Below, piece after piece: positions 24,639-37,642 of a stretch of 64,000 nt of DNA. The notes below the pieces were generated by a model. The model worked only from the letters and a program-made list of their open reading frames with translations, was not told where the DNA came from and did not search any database. The first letter of the stretch is position 1; each line of letters starts with the position of its first letter. A program made the translations under genes and the position numbers. This DNA comes from Parapristionchus giblindavisi (taxonomy: Eukaryota; Nematoda; Chromadorea; Rhabditida; Diplogasteridae), in contig CALSFV010000077.1 of the NCBI GenBank assembly GCA_943737045.1, positions 184,001 to 248,000 on the forward strand. The letters run 5' to 3'.

Positions 24639-24774
24639 GAAGAGAGAGGGAGAGGGAGAAGGGAGAGGGAGAGGGAGAGGGGGAGAGGGAGAGATAGGGA
24701 GAGGGAGAGAGGTAGAGAGAGAGATAGAGATAGAAGGAGAGGGGGAGAGGGAGAGATAGGGAGAGGGAGAGATA
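24639..24774. repeat. GA-rich tract
   Basis: GAGAGGGAGAGGGAGA units with two GATAGGGAGAGGGAGAGA blocks on the plus strand. Confidence 0.9.
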
Positions 24775-25558
24775 CGAAACACTGAAATCTGACTCTTTTC
24801 TCCATAGAGATAGACAGGAAAATGATATTCATTCCTCAATGGGGACAAATTATTATTATTATTATCTACATTCTTTAATATTGTGACCTGGTTGATCAGA
24901 GTTTCTTCAGTCTCTTACAAGAGAATGCTCAAACGAGACAACTAGTGGACTTATCGTGTCAATTTGATTCACCCTAAGGAAATCAAAACAAGAGAGCAAT
25001 CTTCATAATCGCAAGCTCTATTCTTCAGTATCCTAGAGAATTCTCTTCCATCCAAGAAAGCGATGACATATGAAACGTTGATTAGAACAGTCAAATATCC
25101 CACGAAAAATTTGCATTGCTCGTCCAATTGGCTTGTTCGACAAGACCCCAAATTTCGATGCTAATAGAATAGTTCACGAGTGGAATTCTTTAGACGCAAA
25201 TTTAGTAACCGTTGCCAATTCTTCTATCTTTTGTAATACTCTAAAAACTGTGATTAAGTAATTTGCAGTTTGTCTCTCATACCATTATATATCTTCTCGT
25301 TTTTTGATCCGTATAGAGAAGATAAATATATTATTATTATTATTATCCAAGCCAAAGTCCAAGAACGCCGGCTTTGCACAAAATATCGGATTCTATGAGG
25401 TTACTCAAGCGAATCGGGGGATTCGAATGAAGGAAAAAGAAATAAAATAAGAAATAAGCAGAAAAAATACTCACAGAGGCGTCAGGAATAACACAACGAA
25501 GAATGAGAAGAATATGGCAAAAATAAGGAATCATGAAGCCTTTGTTCGTCTGTAGGTA

Positions 25559-25951
25559 TGGATCTCTCTCTCTCTCTCATCTCCCTCTCCCCGTCCTCTC
25601 TCTCTCTTTCTCTCTCCCTCTCTCAATCACTCTCTCTCTCTCTATCTTTCTCTATCTCTCTCTTCCAATCTCTCTTCCTCTCCCCTTTCTTCTCTCTCTC
25701 TCTTTCTCTCTATCTCTCCCTCTCCTCCCCGTCTCCCTATCCATAGTCCTCTCCGGAGAGATGCGAAAGCACTTCAAAAATCATCTCGATTATAAAATAG
25801 AGAGGGAGATATTCAGGCAGTGCTCAAGAGGAGATATACGACTGAGGAGAGAGAGCGAGAGGGAGAGAGAGAGGGAGAGAGAGAGAGAGGGAGAGAGAGA
25901 GAGGGAGAGAGAGAGGGGGGGGGGGGAGAGGGAGAGAGAGAGAGAGAGATC
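25559..25951. repeat. CT tract followed by a GA tract (convergent pair)
   Basis: 25559-25742 is CT-rich; 25848-25951 is GA-rich with a G run at 25915-25926. The 105-base spacer has no gene. Confidence 0.9.
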
Positions 25952-26272
25952 TGTGGATGAGGAAAAGACCGAGAAGACCTCTTCAGACCTACAGTACTAC
26001 AGAATATCAGAGATCAAAGATCAATCTTCTACCAAAGACCTGAGATCATCCTCCAATAACCCCTGACTGTGCTGATAAAACAAATATTATCATTAATATT
26101 ACTCAATATTAATGATAATATTTATATATTTTTCCAGTGAGATCAAAGATCAACTACCGTACCCAAGAGCAATTGGGCAAATGTTTCCATTCTCAGTCTT
26201 TGTCTCTATCATTATGCTCCACATCCACAGCCTCCTCAGGGTACTATCACTCATCTGCAGTATATGAGCTCT

Positions 26273-26428
26273 CACTCTCTCTCCCTCTCCTTCTCCTCCT
26301 CCTCTCTCTCTCTCCCTCTCCCTCACCATCTCACTCGTTCTAATGGAGTCTCGTTACGTGGAGTATCCGAGGAGCAGGGGGGAAGAACCTCCCAAGAGGG
26401 AGGAGAGGAGGAGAGAGGGAGAGAGTAC
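26273..26428. repeat. Short CT tract then GA tract
   Basis: 26273-26336 pyrimidine-rich, 26389-26428 purine-rich on the plus strand. Confidence 0.8.
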
Positions 26429-26589
26429 CATCATCACATACTCAAAATAAGACTCTTCCCCTCTATACTTGGAGATTGGATTGGATGAAAACATGCATAC
26501 ACTCTCCATCTCTCTCAGATTGCATTAGACAATCGTGTTCACACTATTGTGCGTATAAAATGTACTTGAATAAGAAAATGACAAACGGT

Positions 26590-26680
26590 GCTAACGAACG
26601 GAAGTCACAATCGAGAGGCGGGCGAGATGTAGCCTTCTACATCGCCCCGCCTCTTGATTGTCTCTCCGCTGCCGCTCTCT
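26590..26680. repeat. GC-richer inverted repeat
   Basis: 'tcacaatcgagaggcgggcg' and 'cgccccgcctcttgattgtc' pair around 'agatgtagccttctacatcg'. It may be a compact hairpin or a small palindromic element. Confidence 0.6.
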
Positions 26681-27116
26681 AACCCGGCTGACCTTCGCCG
26701 CACGCTATATGATATATAAAAGAGATCGGCATAGTTTCTGAACCGAGAAAGTCTCTTCTACAAATAAAACAAGTGATTTTTATACGCTCAATACATTCAA
26801 TGCAGGAACGAACGTTCATAACAATCTTATCTTCGCAGAGCGACCGCTATGCATTGAAATTCGCTCAAAACAAATGCTCTCACGCTCGTCTGGCTTTCAA
26901 AGAAATATGGTTTACTCCAGAAAAGTGCGTTAGAATCGCTGAACTGATCCCCCCGTCTTTTATCAGCATTAAAGTATGCATCAAATCAACAGGACGCAAT
27001 CTTCCGATGTCGCATACGGGAATCAGTTGATATTGGATCACGAATCGATAATTAACGCATGTCTGTTACTGTAGTGTAACGAGCCTAATGAATTAAGCAG
27101 CGAACAAGAGATAAAT

Positions 27117-27281
27117 ATGAGAGAGGGGGGAGGAAGAGAGAGAGATAGAGAAAGAGAGGTATAGGGAGGGAGAGGGGGGGGGAGAGAGATAGAGAAAGAG
27201 AGGTAGAGGGGGGGGGGAGAGGGGGAGGAAGAGAGAGAGATAGAGAAAGAGAGGTATAGGGAGGGAGAGGGGGGGGGAAGA
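27117..27281. repeat. GA-rich tract with G runs
   Basis: Three similar units of about 50 bp, each GGGGGGAGA...AGAGAGATAGAGAAAGAG. Confidence 0.9.
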
Positions 27282-27861
27282 CTCAATAATGAACATGACG
27301 ATGAAAAGGGCTGTGTGTATGTGAATGGTGGCGTCCGCTCGTTTACTCCCATTTAATTCATTTCATTAAGACAAATAAACAAACAAAAGAAGACGAACGA
27401 CAAAATGTTCACGGATCAAACAAAAACTGGAGATACATCAACAACACGCTGATGGAGAAGGCTACTACCTCATTTTGGAACGGTACATTTCGGAACAGAG
27501 CAGTTTTGGAACTTTCACTTGAAAAAGGGCAAAACAACATTTAGAAGTATTGAAAAGATCATGTTCTAAAACTGAAAATGACAAAAAAGTTCATTTTTCG
27601 AAAACGAACGTTCCAAAATGGGATAGTGTCATTGAGAACATCACAAAACGAGAGAAAAAACAAGCGAGATTACGGTAACACAATCAATCGATAATCAACA
27701 GTCTAATATATTCATCATCGGTATAAAAATCTGTGAGAGCAGCTAACGTAACAACCTAATATATAAAAATCTTTGCAGGACCTATGGGAGTACGGTATGT
27801 CTGATCAATCAATAAATCAATAAATCAATCAATAAATCAACAAATCAATCGATCAATAACT

Positions 27862-30474
27862 CTAAAAGAAGAATCCCCCGGCAGACTTTCCGTTGATCAT
27901 CTTCAACTGTTTCTTCTCGAGCTTATCAAAGAGCAGAAATCCGCCCGCTCTCTCGATCATCTCTTGTGGCACGAGGAATGAACCGATCGGTACACTGTCC
28001 GGGATCACCTAATCGATAATCAAGGTGTAAATCAATCAATCGATAATTTTAAATTTCCCCGATCTACTCAACCAAACAGTGTAATCCTCATCGATAATCA
28101 CGGTAAAATCAATCGATAATTTTAAATTTCCCCCGATCTACTCAACTATACACAATAATTTCGTCAGCCGATAATTACCTAAAATTTCTCTAGTTTCTAA
28201 AATTTCCCTGATCTACTCAACTATATTCAACTATAATTTCGTCGATCAATAGTTAAATAAAGATTTCTCTAGTTTACTTTATAGTTATTATTGACTAGCC
28301 ACCGACCAAAAGACCTCACCCTGCCCACTTTTCACGCCTCCAGCCCTCCATTCTTCCATTATATTCAATAACCCCCCCCCCCCCCCCCCCCCCCATTCTA
28401 ACCCTCCTCCCCCCCCCCATTCCCCTCTATTCACCTTATTACATCACACTCCACCTGAGTTAGCGCAAACCTTCCCTCTCTCCTCGCTTCACACTTCTTA
28501 TTCCAATAGATATATCAGTCCCTCCCACCTAACCTCTACCAATTGTGCTATAATGTACCCGTTTTCTTAGCGAAAGGTAAATTCTAGTTTGAATCTCGTT
28601 CGTTGAACGACATCAAAAAAGGATCATCTCGCGCCCACAGTCCAGTTCACTCCACTAGCCCCACAAACATCACCATCGCAAAAGAGTACAAGAAATAATA
28701 AGAAAACTGTTACAAGAAATCTCCTGGACACAATTCCCACTATTTAAATGTACAGCCGAGCTAATTTTAAACTCTCCGCTCATTCAATGCTCTCTCGTTT
28801 TCTCCGTCTGCAAGACAGCGCTGCCAGCGCGGAGAGTTTAAAATTAACTCGGGGTGTGCCTTTAACAGTAGAAATCAGGTAAGACCATTAACTGAAGATT
28901 GAGAAGAACCCAATGTCCGATCATCGACCACACCTTGCAGTCCACAACAGTAACACTAACAAAACAACACACATATATAGAAAGAGTACAGGAAATGGTC
29001 GACACTCCCCCGAATAATAGTCCAGAGGTAATAATAGGAGACCGATGATGAAGACTGTGTGGCAGAAGTCAGAAATAATAATAATACAAGGATAGGCGCG
29101 GAGTAATAATTAACAGCCTCACGTCTTCTCTTCATTTCGAAACAACGACCGCCCATCATAGAAACTCTCTCAAAATGAATGCTCTCTCACCTGTTTCCCT
29201 TTCAAAGAAAAATGGCTCACAATAGAATACTGCGTGAATTTATCAACGACATGATATAATTATGCGAAACAGTACCAATAATAATAATATTAAATCAATA
29301 TTTCCATTTGACACTCTCTATGAGTATGTGACTGAATAGTATAGGAGGAGGGAGACCAAGGATACGAGAAATTAGAGGGGGGGGGGGGCGACCGAATGAG
29401 GGGATAGATGGGGAGAAGCGTAGATGATGGATAGTGTGAGCTGCGATGAGAACAAGAAGACGATAGGATAGGATGGGATGATGGGAGGGATGGAGGAGAG
29501 AGAGAGAAGAAGAGGGAGAGGAGGAGGATGAGGAGGAGGAGAGAGAGAAGAAGAGGGAGAGGAGGAGGATGAGGAGGAGGAGAGAGAGAGAAGGGGGAGA
29601 GAGAGGGAGAGGGAGATGGAGAGGGAGAGGAGGAGAGAGGAGGGGAGAGGAGGAGGAGAAAAAGAAGGTGGTAAGACGATCCGGTTGAATATGTGGTATG
29701 GAGAGATAGGCGATAGGGGAGGGAGGGAGGGAGGGAGGAAAGGATAAGAGAGGGAGAGGAGGCGGATGGGGAGAGGGAGAGCGAGGAGGATGGAGGAGAG
29801 AGAGAGGGGGGAAGAGAGAAGGAGGAGGAGGATGGGGAGAGGAGAGGACATGAAATGGAGACAGCGGAGCCTCATACGCTCGCTCTCGGTCCGAGATCAC
29901 GACTCAAACATCTTCTCCTACTCCTTCGTCACGTAAGAATATATAGATCTAAGTATAAACAAGTAATATCATAGCCGAGTAATCATGCCAATCACCATAG
30001 GTGGACGCGTAAAAACGAATTTGTATTGCGCACAGTCTTGCCTTCCAATAGGGGTCTTTCGAAAAAATTGAAAAAAAATTCCAGTCCACTCTGGGAAAAG
30101 TCTCGGCAAAGAACAGCCTTGCCAAGTCAGTGAACTATAGAGACCGAGTGACAGATCTTTGATCTAATCTGACCCTGGCTCCGACCCCTTTTGAGGCGAT
30201 CTGTGCTTCTGGCGTAGAGCCTTACCTTTTTGTTAGAGACTGAAAGAAAGAAAACAACGAAAGGAAACACAGATTGATCGGGCATAGAGAAATAACTGCG
30301 AGGACCGACGATATATTTAGTCCACGGAGAGCAATAGAAGAAGAGATGACGACGGATGGAAGAACAGGAAGACTGGAAGAAGGAGAGAGGGAGGGAGGGA
30401 GGGAGGGAGGGAGGGAGGGAGGGAGGGAGGGAGAGAGGGAGGGAGGGAGGGAGGGAGAGAGGGAGGGAGGGAGG

Positions 30475-30532
<58 letters not shown>

Positions 30533-32946
30533 AGAGAGGATTGCAGATAGGAGAGACGAGAGGGGGGGGGGGGGAAGAGGGACGAAATGAAGAAAGGCAT
30601 ATATAGAGTATAATAGAGGAAGAAGCCTCATATGCTGAACAACGGGGAATGAAGGGGAGGGGGAGTGGTGAACTGGAGAGAGCGCCCAGAGAGTCAGAGA
30701 AATAAACAGACGAGGAAGGCGAGTTGATTACCGCTAGAGTCTCGACCCGCAATTTTCTCGTTCCCTTGTTTCGTCAAGAAACCGACGAGATCGCGGAAAG
30801 TTCAATTAGAATTTCAGTGATCTCCAAAACCAATTCATCAGTCAACCGATTACCATAACCGACTACCGTAACACTCTCGATAGTGCAACTGGGGCATGAG
30901 GACAAGTTAGGACATGCCACCGTCATCATCAAATTAGTACACCAGCGCTTTGTCCTGACTTCATCTCTGATTGGCCGCCATATCACATTATACAGCATCT
31001 AATAAGAGAGTAGGGACTACATCAGAACCAGAGGGAGGATAGGGTCCATAGTAGGCCTGGCTAATCACTTAATCAGATAACGAGTGGAAGAAAGAATGGT
31101 TAGCTGGAGGGCGGGAGTCCAAGTCCCGAGGTCCTCTCTCCCTCTCCCTCTCTCAAACTTGTCGATCTCATTACAAGAACTACGAATTGGAAGATGGGAG
31201 GGGAGAATAAGAAGAGGGAGAGGAGCAAGGGGGGGGGGGTAGAGGAAAGAGGTAGAAGAATAGGAAGATAAGGAAAGGGAATTGGTAAGACAAAGCCAGG
31301 GGGAGAGAACAAAGCAGGGGGGGGATACCTCCTACAGCCTTCTTTGCATACTGAATCATAGAGTAGTAGTCGTATCGGTCGGTTGCTGATTGGGGGAAAT
31401 CACATGGAAGAGAGAGAGACATGAGACACAAGAAGGGGATGAGGAGTCTCTTCAGGAGACGGTGGTTTGGCTAATACATGGGCAACCTTTGTCGCTGTAA
31501 ATTAAAATCGGGAGGGAGGAACGTAAAAGATTTATTTTTTGTGAATTTTGGCTAAATCGGGTGGGTCGGGTGCCAAAACCGACTGGGTCTTGCGATAATG
31601 CCGCACACGTATAGTATGACCAGTGAACCAAGGTCCGAAAATTCACCCGTTTACTGCTAATACTGCATCTCTAAACGTACGAACGATCAGGACATCCACC
31701 AACTACAACGCAACACTTATCCGCCTTCCTACCGTGTGATTAGCTCCCAGTACACGGGTAATTCAGTAGTACAACGCTTAAATTACTAGTTGAAGAGGGG
31801 TAGATTAAAAGAAAAGAGGGAGGAGAAGTATTTGAGTACGTGACGCCAGTCAGGTAAAGCGAGGGAATAGGTGAGAAATGATATATTGAGAGCACAAAAA
31901 AAGCGAGGAAAAGAAAAGTGAAGTGATTGAGAGCAGGGCGATAGTTTATCGGAGACAAAAAGAGAGTCAGGAATACGGATAGATGAATAGAGGATATAGG
32001 AGGTGGAAACAGATATGTATAAAACAGATATGATAAACAGATATGATATAAATAGATATGTATATGTATACAATGGGAGTGGGTCAATGCATTATCATCA
32101 GTGCAGGGATTACCTTTAAAGGAAAACCACGAAACAGGAAAGCAGGAGGCAACATACATAAGAAAAATAGATTGCGACCAGAAAAGAATGGGTTGGAGAG
32201 GTATCAAACTATAAATAAATAAATAAATAAATAAATAAATATATAAATAACTATCTGTGATGAAGAAACTGATTGTTCACATTGCCTGCTCGCTTGGTTT
32301 TCACAGAAATTTGGATAAAACCAGAATACTGTATATACCAGGGCTCTTCTTGGTGATCCAAGATGAGGAAGGAAGGAATGAGGAAAATGAAAAATAAAGT
32401 AATATATAAATGAGTCAATATATATTTAAGGGATGAAGCTAAGGGGAGTGATGACGACCACCTGAATATTATGCACTAATCCGCTAATCTCATTCGACTG
32501 GTGGGGATATGACGAAGGAGAGGAATGGGGGAGCGAGAGGAAGAGGGGGGAAAAGAGAGGTAGAGAGGGGAGGAGGAGAGATGAGAAGAGGAGGAGGGAA
32601 GAAAAAGAAGACATCAACACGAAGAATCCAATTGAGATGGGATGACTCTACGGGAATTATCGCTGGCGCAGCAATAACCAGGACGTCGGGTGCCTTGAAT
32701 GTGATCTCTACCTTTGCCGAGACGGATGGAACGGGTGAACGGTACGGATCGAGTGTGATATGCACAAGAACGATGGAACATCGATAGATAGAACGACGAA
32801 AAGTTAACATTTTGTACCAGATATTAATACATGAGACGAGCCGAGATGAATGAGGATACAAATGGTAGAATAGTTAGAAGCAACAACAATGGTACAAAGA
32901 GGAAGGAGAAGAAATGGAAGGAATAATGAAGAGAGAGGGAGAGAGA

Positions 32947-32995
<49 letters not shown>

Positions 32996-35900
32996 AAGGG
33001 GAGAGAGAGAGGAATGGATGGAGAGTGAGACCTAACTGTGAGAAAATTAAGACGAACAGAGTAGCAGGGTGGGTAACAATAATATTCCTTATTCTATAAA
33101 GAAACAGGAAAGAAAATAATAACGAACAGCCATATTATAAATGGATGAAATATGAAAATTAAATGATATAGAGGAAACGTTCTTGTGAAGAATAGGCAGT
33201 GACAGAAGCGGAGTGAAGAAAAGGATGGATGCAGAGGAGGAAAAGGTTTTGTCTTTCAAACATGTTCGACCCCCAAAATTTGCTCTATAACAGTGGAACC
33301 GCTCGAAAATCTAAGTGAATATCGAGTCGTTGTGGTCAAACTTTTCGCCTGCCCCGTATAATCTAGAGGTTTTGCTATCACAGGGGCGGTAAAAAAGAAG
33401 AATCTGGCAAACAGACCAACAAGTCTTGATCAGACTGACAAACAGATAGAAAAGACTCATACGTATAAGTATAGGGTGAAAAGTATAGTCCAAAAAAACA
33501 GGCGTGCATAAATTTGCTGATAGTCATACTGACAGATAAACATAAATATTGGGGGGGGGGGGGCAAGTTGGCAGGCATATTGCCTGAATAACAAGGAGTG
33601 AATAAGGGGAGAAAACGGTAGTAACACGGGCAGTCAAGATAAACAGAGATATAAAACTAAAATGATGATTGATATATTATTGTTAGAGAGAGAAAATAGG
33701 AGAGAGTCACATATATTAGAAAGAAAGATACAAAAAGTGTACCGTAATCTTGGCGGATACAAAATAAATCTCGTGATATCCAGAAATTGTAGCATGTGCA
33801 ATATGCGGAGAAATAGAAATAGTTGACAACAATGATACGCCTCTGATAGATAAAATATATGACCTAGCTGTTCACAAACTAAGACAAAACTACCACACTA
33901 TGAAGATATCCCAGTATACCCTCTTCATAATCTTGCTTTCCTCTCTATTACCCCCCTCCCACCCCACTTAATCAAATGATTAATTGATTCTTATTCACGC
34001 TCTTCTTCGTTCACGCCAACAACAACAATCAACTAGTGAAAACGCACAAAGAAAAGCGAAAATTCGCGATTTCACCTGAAGTCTTAAAAAAAGCTATTGC
34101 TGAATCTAGTAGCTAATATTCCACCCACATTATTACATATTCCCACCGTCTATACTACAGTAACCCCCATATGTCACTTCCAACTCCCACTGCCTAAACT
34201 CCCCCCTGATTGTCAAGTAGATCGATAATATTATTTTTCGTAAAAAAAATCAATACTACCGTACCTCATTTGGCATGAGATAGTTCTCAATCTCAAACTC
34301 GCCGGGACGTCGTTCGATCAGAAGCGACTTGAAGAAGTGAGTGGGCACAGCGACGTTGTTCTTCCCAATCAACTGACAATCAATATATCGATTAATTATT
34401 GATTTATTCACACGAATTATTGATTGACTCTTCATTGATTGGTTGATTATCAAGAAAAGATGGAAAACAGATAAGGAACAAATAATTAAGCGTATTTTTA
34501 CACAGTATAATATAAACATATCAAAATCAATCAAAAAATCCTCAAATCAATCAATAAATTCGCAAATCAATCAATAAATTCTCAAATCAATCGATATTCA
34601 CCTTATACTTGATGTAGAGATGTCCATCGGCCTCCTTCTTCGGCATGTACAGAGGACCCGTGATGACATAGAGGTTGACACACTTGCGAGCCTGTTTCCT
34701 GCAGAGATCAAAGATCAAAGATTAGAGATCAATGATCAAATAGAGAATAAGCTGATTCCCCTCTATGTAACCGACTCCGAATGTACAAAAAATCAAGTCC
34801 AAGCATATGCAACATTACAAACAAATCTCTAAATGGTTTTTTTTTGTTGTTAAATTTAGATTATTAAAACATAATTCACAGCATAACCCAAGCATAATTC
34901 CAATTTACACAAGTTCTCTACCATACCTAACGTGTTTCTCGAGTTCGTTCCATTTGTCGCGATTGAAGCCCCTTCCTACCTGAAAATATATTTTAAAAAT
35001 TGCATATTATCAATAAAATACAACCTAGCGGAAATCACACTGTTCAATCGATCATTGCTTAAATCATGGGACGGGGTTTAAAATTCACGATTCTGGCCCC
35101 GAGGGTCACAAGATTTTTCTGAAACATACACTTTCCTCCACTGAATCGAATAGAACTAATCAATATCTGGTGAGATTAATCAATATCTGGTAAGATTCTG
35201 ATCATACGTGGGCGGGCATTGCAGCTGGAAATGAAAATTGGGGGGTCGGACGCAAGAAATTTAGCATTTATACGTCATTTTGAGTGATTTTTCGGAAAAT
35301 CGGGGGGTCGGGTGCCAAAAATCGGGGGTGTATTGCCGCTAGCGGCAGTGGTGCCCACGAATGATTCTGATTCAATGTTATCCAGAAATAACGTAATTTT
35401 CAATCGGTCAATCAATCAATAATCAAAGATCTACCTGAGGACTCATATTCGTGAGAAGGAAGGTCTGATCGATTGCATTCTGCGTCCGGCGATGGTTGCC
35501 AGCTGCGGCCAGATGTCCGCGATCGTAACCACTGCCCTGAAATACCCTGATTCAGGAAACATTGAGTGCCTACTACTACTACTACTGTTATTATTATTAC
35601 TACTACTACTAATATTACTACTTCACCTATCACTTCTGTATTTGTAGTAAAACCTGTCACGGGTGTATCACATAAATAAATAAATAAACATTGACCCCTG
35701 AAAATCAGGGACCACGAAGAATAAAGAAGAAGTGTTGAATAGAAACAAATAAAAATTAATGGATTACGATAACCATACACGAATCCTCGGAACAATGGTG
35801 ATGGTAGTGCAGTGCATACCACCGATAGATATTAAAGTAATCGATAAAAATCGATCGATAATTACCTTGTAATCAGAGTTGTCGGATCGGAAGAAGGGAT

Positions 35901-37169
35901 GCATGCTCTCATCCGGTTTGAACTCCGATTTGGCCCTGAAATAGTCATCAATCGATAATGCAGTTATAGTATCCTAACTAGCTATGGTAATCGTTACAGT
36001 ACCTGTCAACAGAGGGATCGTACGTCATGCGGTCGGGCGTCAGGTGCTCACATACCTAAATCGATCGATAATGATTATTGTAGATTGATCGATGATGATT
36101 ACTGTAGATCGTACACAAAAACAAATCAATAATCACGATACCCAATGAGCAGTCTTCGTTCGCCTATCGTAACTGAGCACAAAGTCCTCAAAGGTGCGAA
36201 GGTTGTCGAAACCAGGGAAGCCGTGCTGTAGATATACTCATTAATCAAGTTAAAGGTAAATCCCGTTATTCAAGGCACACGAAGTCCTGCGGGAGATCGC
36301 TGCTAGGCCATTTCATTTTTAATTTAATGATAGATAATTCAGGGCCAATTCTATCCGGAGGGCCTAATCTTTCCTACCATAGGTGGGCGCGTGAAAACGA
36401 ATACTTTTTGCACACAGCCTTTCCTTCCCACGCGGGGCCTTGCGCATAGCTTTGCCTCACAAAAAATGACAAATTTCATGTCAAATCTACAAAAAATGGC
36501 CATGCGCATAGCCTTGCCTTACAATTCTCCGGTTTGCGCAAAGCCTTTCCCCCAGCATGCCCACCTATGTTTCCTACTGATAAATAATGATCGAATTCAG
36601 TTCAAACGAAAACACAAGTTTTCAAATGTGATGGATGAGGATTCATGGGAATAAATAAAAAAATAAAATAAATAAACGTACAGTCATTATCTGCGATGCT
36701 CGGGACGGTCCGACCACCTCCTTGCCACCGATGGGCACTGCGGTAGGCATCGGAGGCATTGGCTACAACAACCATTATTATGGATTATCGATTAGCTCAG
36801 AAGCTTAGAAGAATCTATTACGGAGATCAAGGTTTGATTTTTTTTTCGTGATACTCTATTTTACTCAGTGTGATATGAAAAACGAATTTGAACTCGAGAA
36901 CCGGTAAATAGGAATATATACAGAAAGTTGGACAAAAGATTTACGTAGTACAGATTTACGCGTTACGAGATTAATCGAGTCTTAGATACGATGATATCAA
37001 AGATTTTCCTAAAACCATCTATCGGATCGCGATCACTAACCGGAGAAGCAACAGCGGTGGCAGACTGCAATCGGTTCAGAGGCGACCATTCATTGGGCAT
37101 CTGGGTCCCGAGAAGGAAGGAACCACCAGCGAGGGCAGTCATACCCGTCAACTTGGCCACGGATCGCAT
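27862..37169 (-). CDS. cps-6: Endonuclease G, mitochondrial (CPS-6 type), complete
   Basis: Ten exons on the minus strand: 37169-37041, 36762-36682, 36225-36142, 36055-36003, 35935-35866, 35536-35435, 34979-34927, 34698-34602, 34372-34265, 28008-27862; every join keeps phase. The product has 307 residues, about the length I recall for C. elegans CPS-6. The N-terminus (MRSVAKLTGMTALAGGSFLL) fits a mitochondrial presequence. Family blocks in order: GFPGFDNLRTFEDFVLSYDR, WVCEHLTPDR, the DRGH catalytic motif with its histidine, LLTNMSPQ with the metal-binding asparagine region, FNRDKWNEFE, LYVITGPLY, and VPTHFFK. Endonuclease G is a DNA/RNA non-specific nuclease of the mitochondrial intermembrane space, released to degrade DNA in apoptosis and acting on paternal mitochondria in nematodes. 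Intron 9 is 6.3 kb and packed with GA tracts. The 11-exon gene upstream on the same strand ends 473 bases before this start. Confidence 0.95.
28371..28418. repeat. Poly-C runs in endonuclease G intron 9
   Basis: An uninterrupted run of about 22 C from 28373, then a second run of 9 C near 28411. Similar C or G runs occur at 9905, 10072 and 33552. Confidence 0.9.
28744..28865. mobile_element. H1 hairpin element in endonuclease G intron 9
   Basis: 'taaatgtacagccgagctaa' on the left, 'ttaactcggggtgtgccttt' on the right; the loop is CTCGTTTTCTCCGTCTGCAA. Confidence 0.8.
29340..33022. repeat. Cluster of GA/GGA tracts inside endonuclease G intron 9
   Basis: Purine-rich blocks on the plus strand at 29340-29860, 30372-30532 ((GGGA)n then (GA)n), 31191-31330, 32517-32602 and 32930-33022. 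All have the same polarity, so the pre-mRNA of this minus-strand gene would carry long pyrimidine runs. Confidence 0.92.
32610..32790. other. Exon-like island in endonuclease G intron 9, strand undecided
   Basis: This GC-richer stretch is open on both strands with protein-like composition: plus strand RWDDSTGIIAGAAITRTSGA, minus strand VEITFKAPDVLVIAAPAIIP. I could not find convincing splice sites to tie either reading to a gene. Confidence 0.2.
36255..36375. repeat. Interspersed repeat fragment
   Basis: 'cccgttattcaaggcacacg' with 'aagtcctgcgggagatcgct' and 'gctaggcca' recurs at about 19515 and in part at 16095; a short complementary piece is at 62245. No coding capacity. Confidence 0.6.
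36378..36569. mobile_element. 192 bp inverted-repeat element in endonuclease G intron 2
   Basis: The ends CATAGGTGGGC and GCCCACCTATG are complementary. The interior has two GCATAG(C)TTTGCCT-like modules. A left-end fragment of the same family is near 29998-30050. Confidence 0.75.
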
Positions 37170-37642
37170 GATCTACTAAAAACATTGAAAATGTTCAAAA
37201 TGTTCAACGTTTTCAGCAAAAGCGATCTAAAATGACGAAGTTATGTGTGAACGGATCAAGGTATAGGAAATTTCAAACATCAGACAAAAATAGACCGTGA
37301 TAATTACAGAAATAGGACAAAGTTAAAAATTTTTAAAAAATTATGGAAAACTTAGAACCGGAAAATAGGAAAAATGGAGAAAGTAGGACGACAATTAATA
37401 CAGAATATCGCAGAACGTTTTTGAATTGCGAACTGGTTTTTCATAAGATCTTCAAATATTTTTTAAAATTATTTAAGATCCATATCTTTGTTTTGATATT
37501 TAATTTTTGTATATTTTATTACTCTATATCAGCTATACTTTTTAAATTCAGTTCAATATAATCTGTTTTATGCACATTGTAAAGGATGTTTAAATTGCAT
37601 TGAAAGTCAAGAGTGTCTCGTATTACTTTATTCACGAGTGGC

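Larger units (their letters stand above)
14513..27861. other. 13 kb gene-poor block of purine/pyrimidine tracts and palindromic elements
   Basis: No reading here has a recognisable domain or a phase-consistent exon chain. Long open frames in this block are products of (CCCTCT)n, (GAGAGG)n or (GA)n tracts. One weak hint on the minus strand is 25534-25476, a 20-residue hydrophobic start followed by a GTGAGT donor, with no clear second exon. Separate elements are listed individually. Confidence 0.5.

Noticed and set aside
24969..25151. Cysteine-containing minus-strand frame
   Set aside because: Open by itself, but no ATG in context, no phase-compatible partner to the hydrophobic start at 25534, and no known domain.
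29295..30631. Open frames of 150-200 codons in GA tracts
   Set aside because: Low-complexity repeats inside the endonuclease G intron; no splice or domain support.
30774..30998. 74-codon minus-strand frame starting MLYNVIWRP
   Set aside because: Has a real ATG and plausible composition but contains intron-type TACGGTA words and lacks any recognised domain; probably chance within the large intron.
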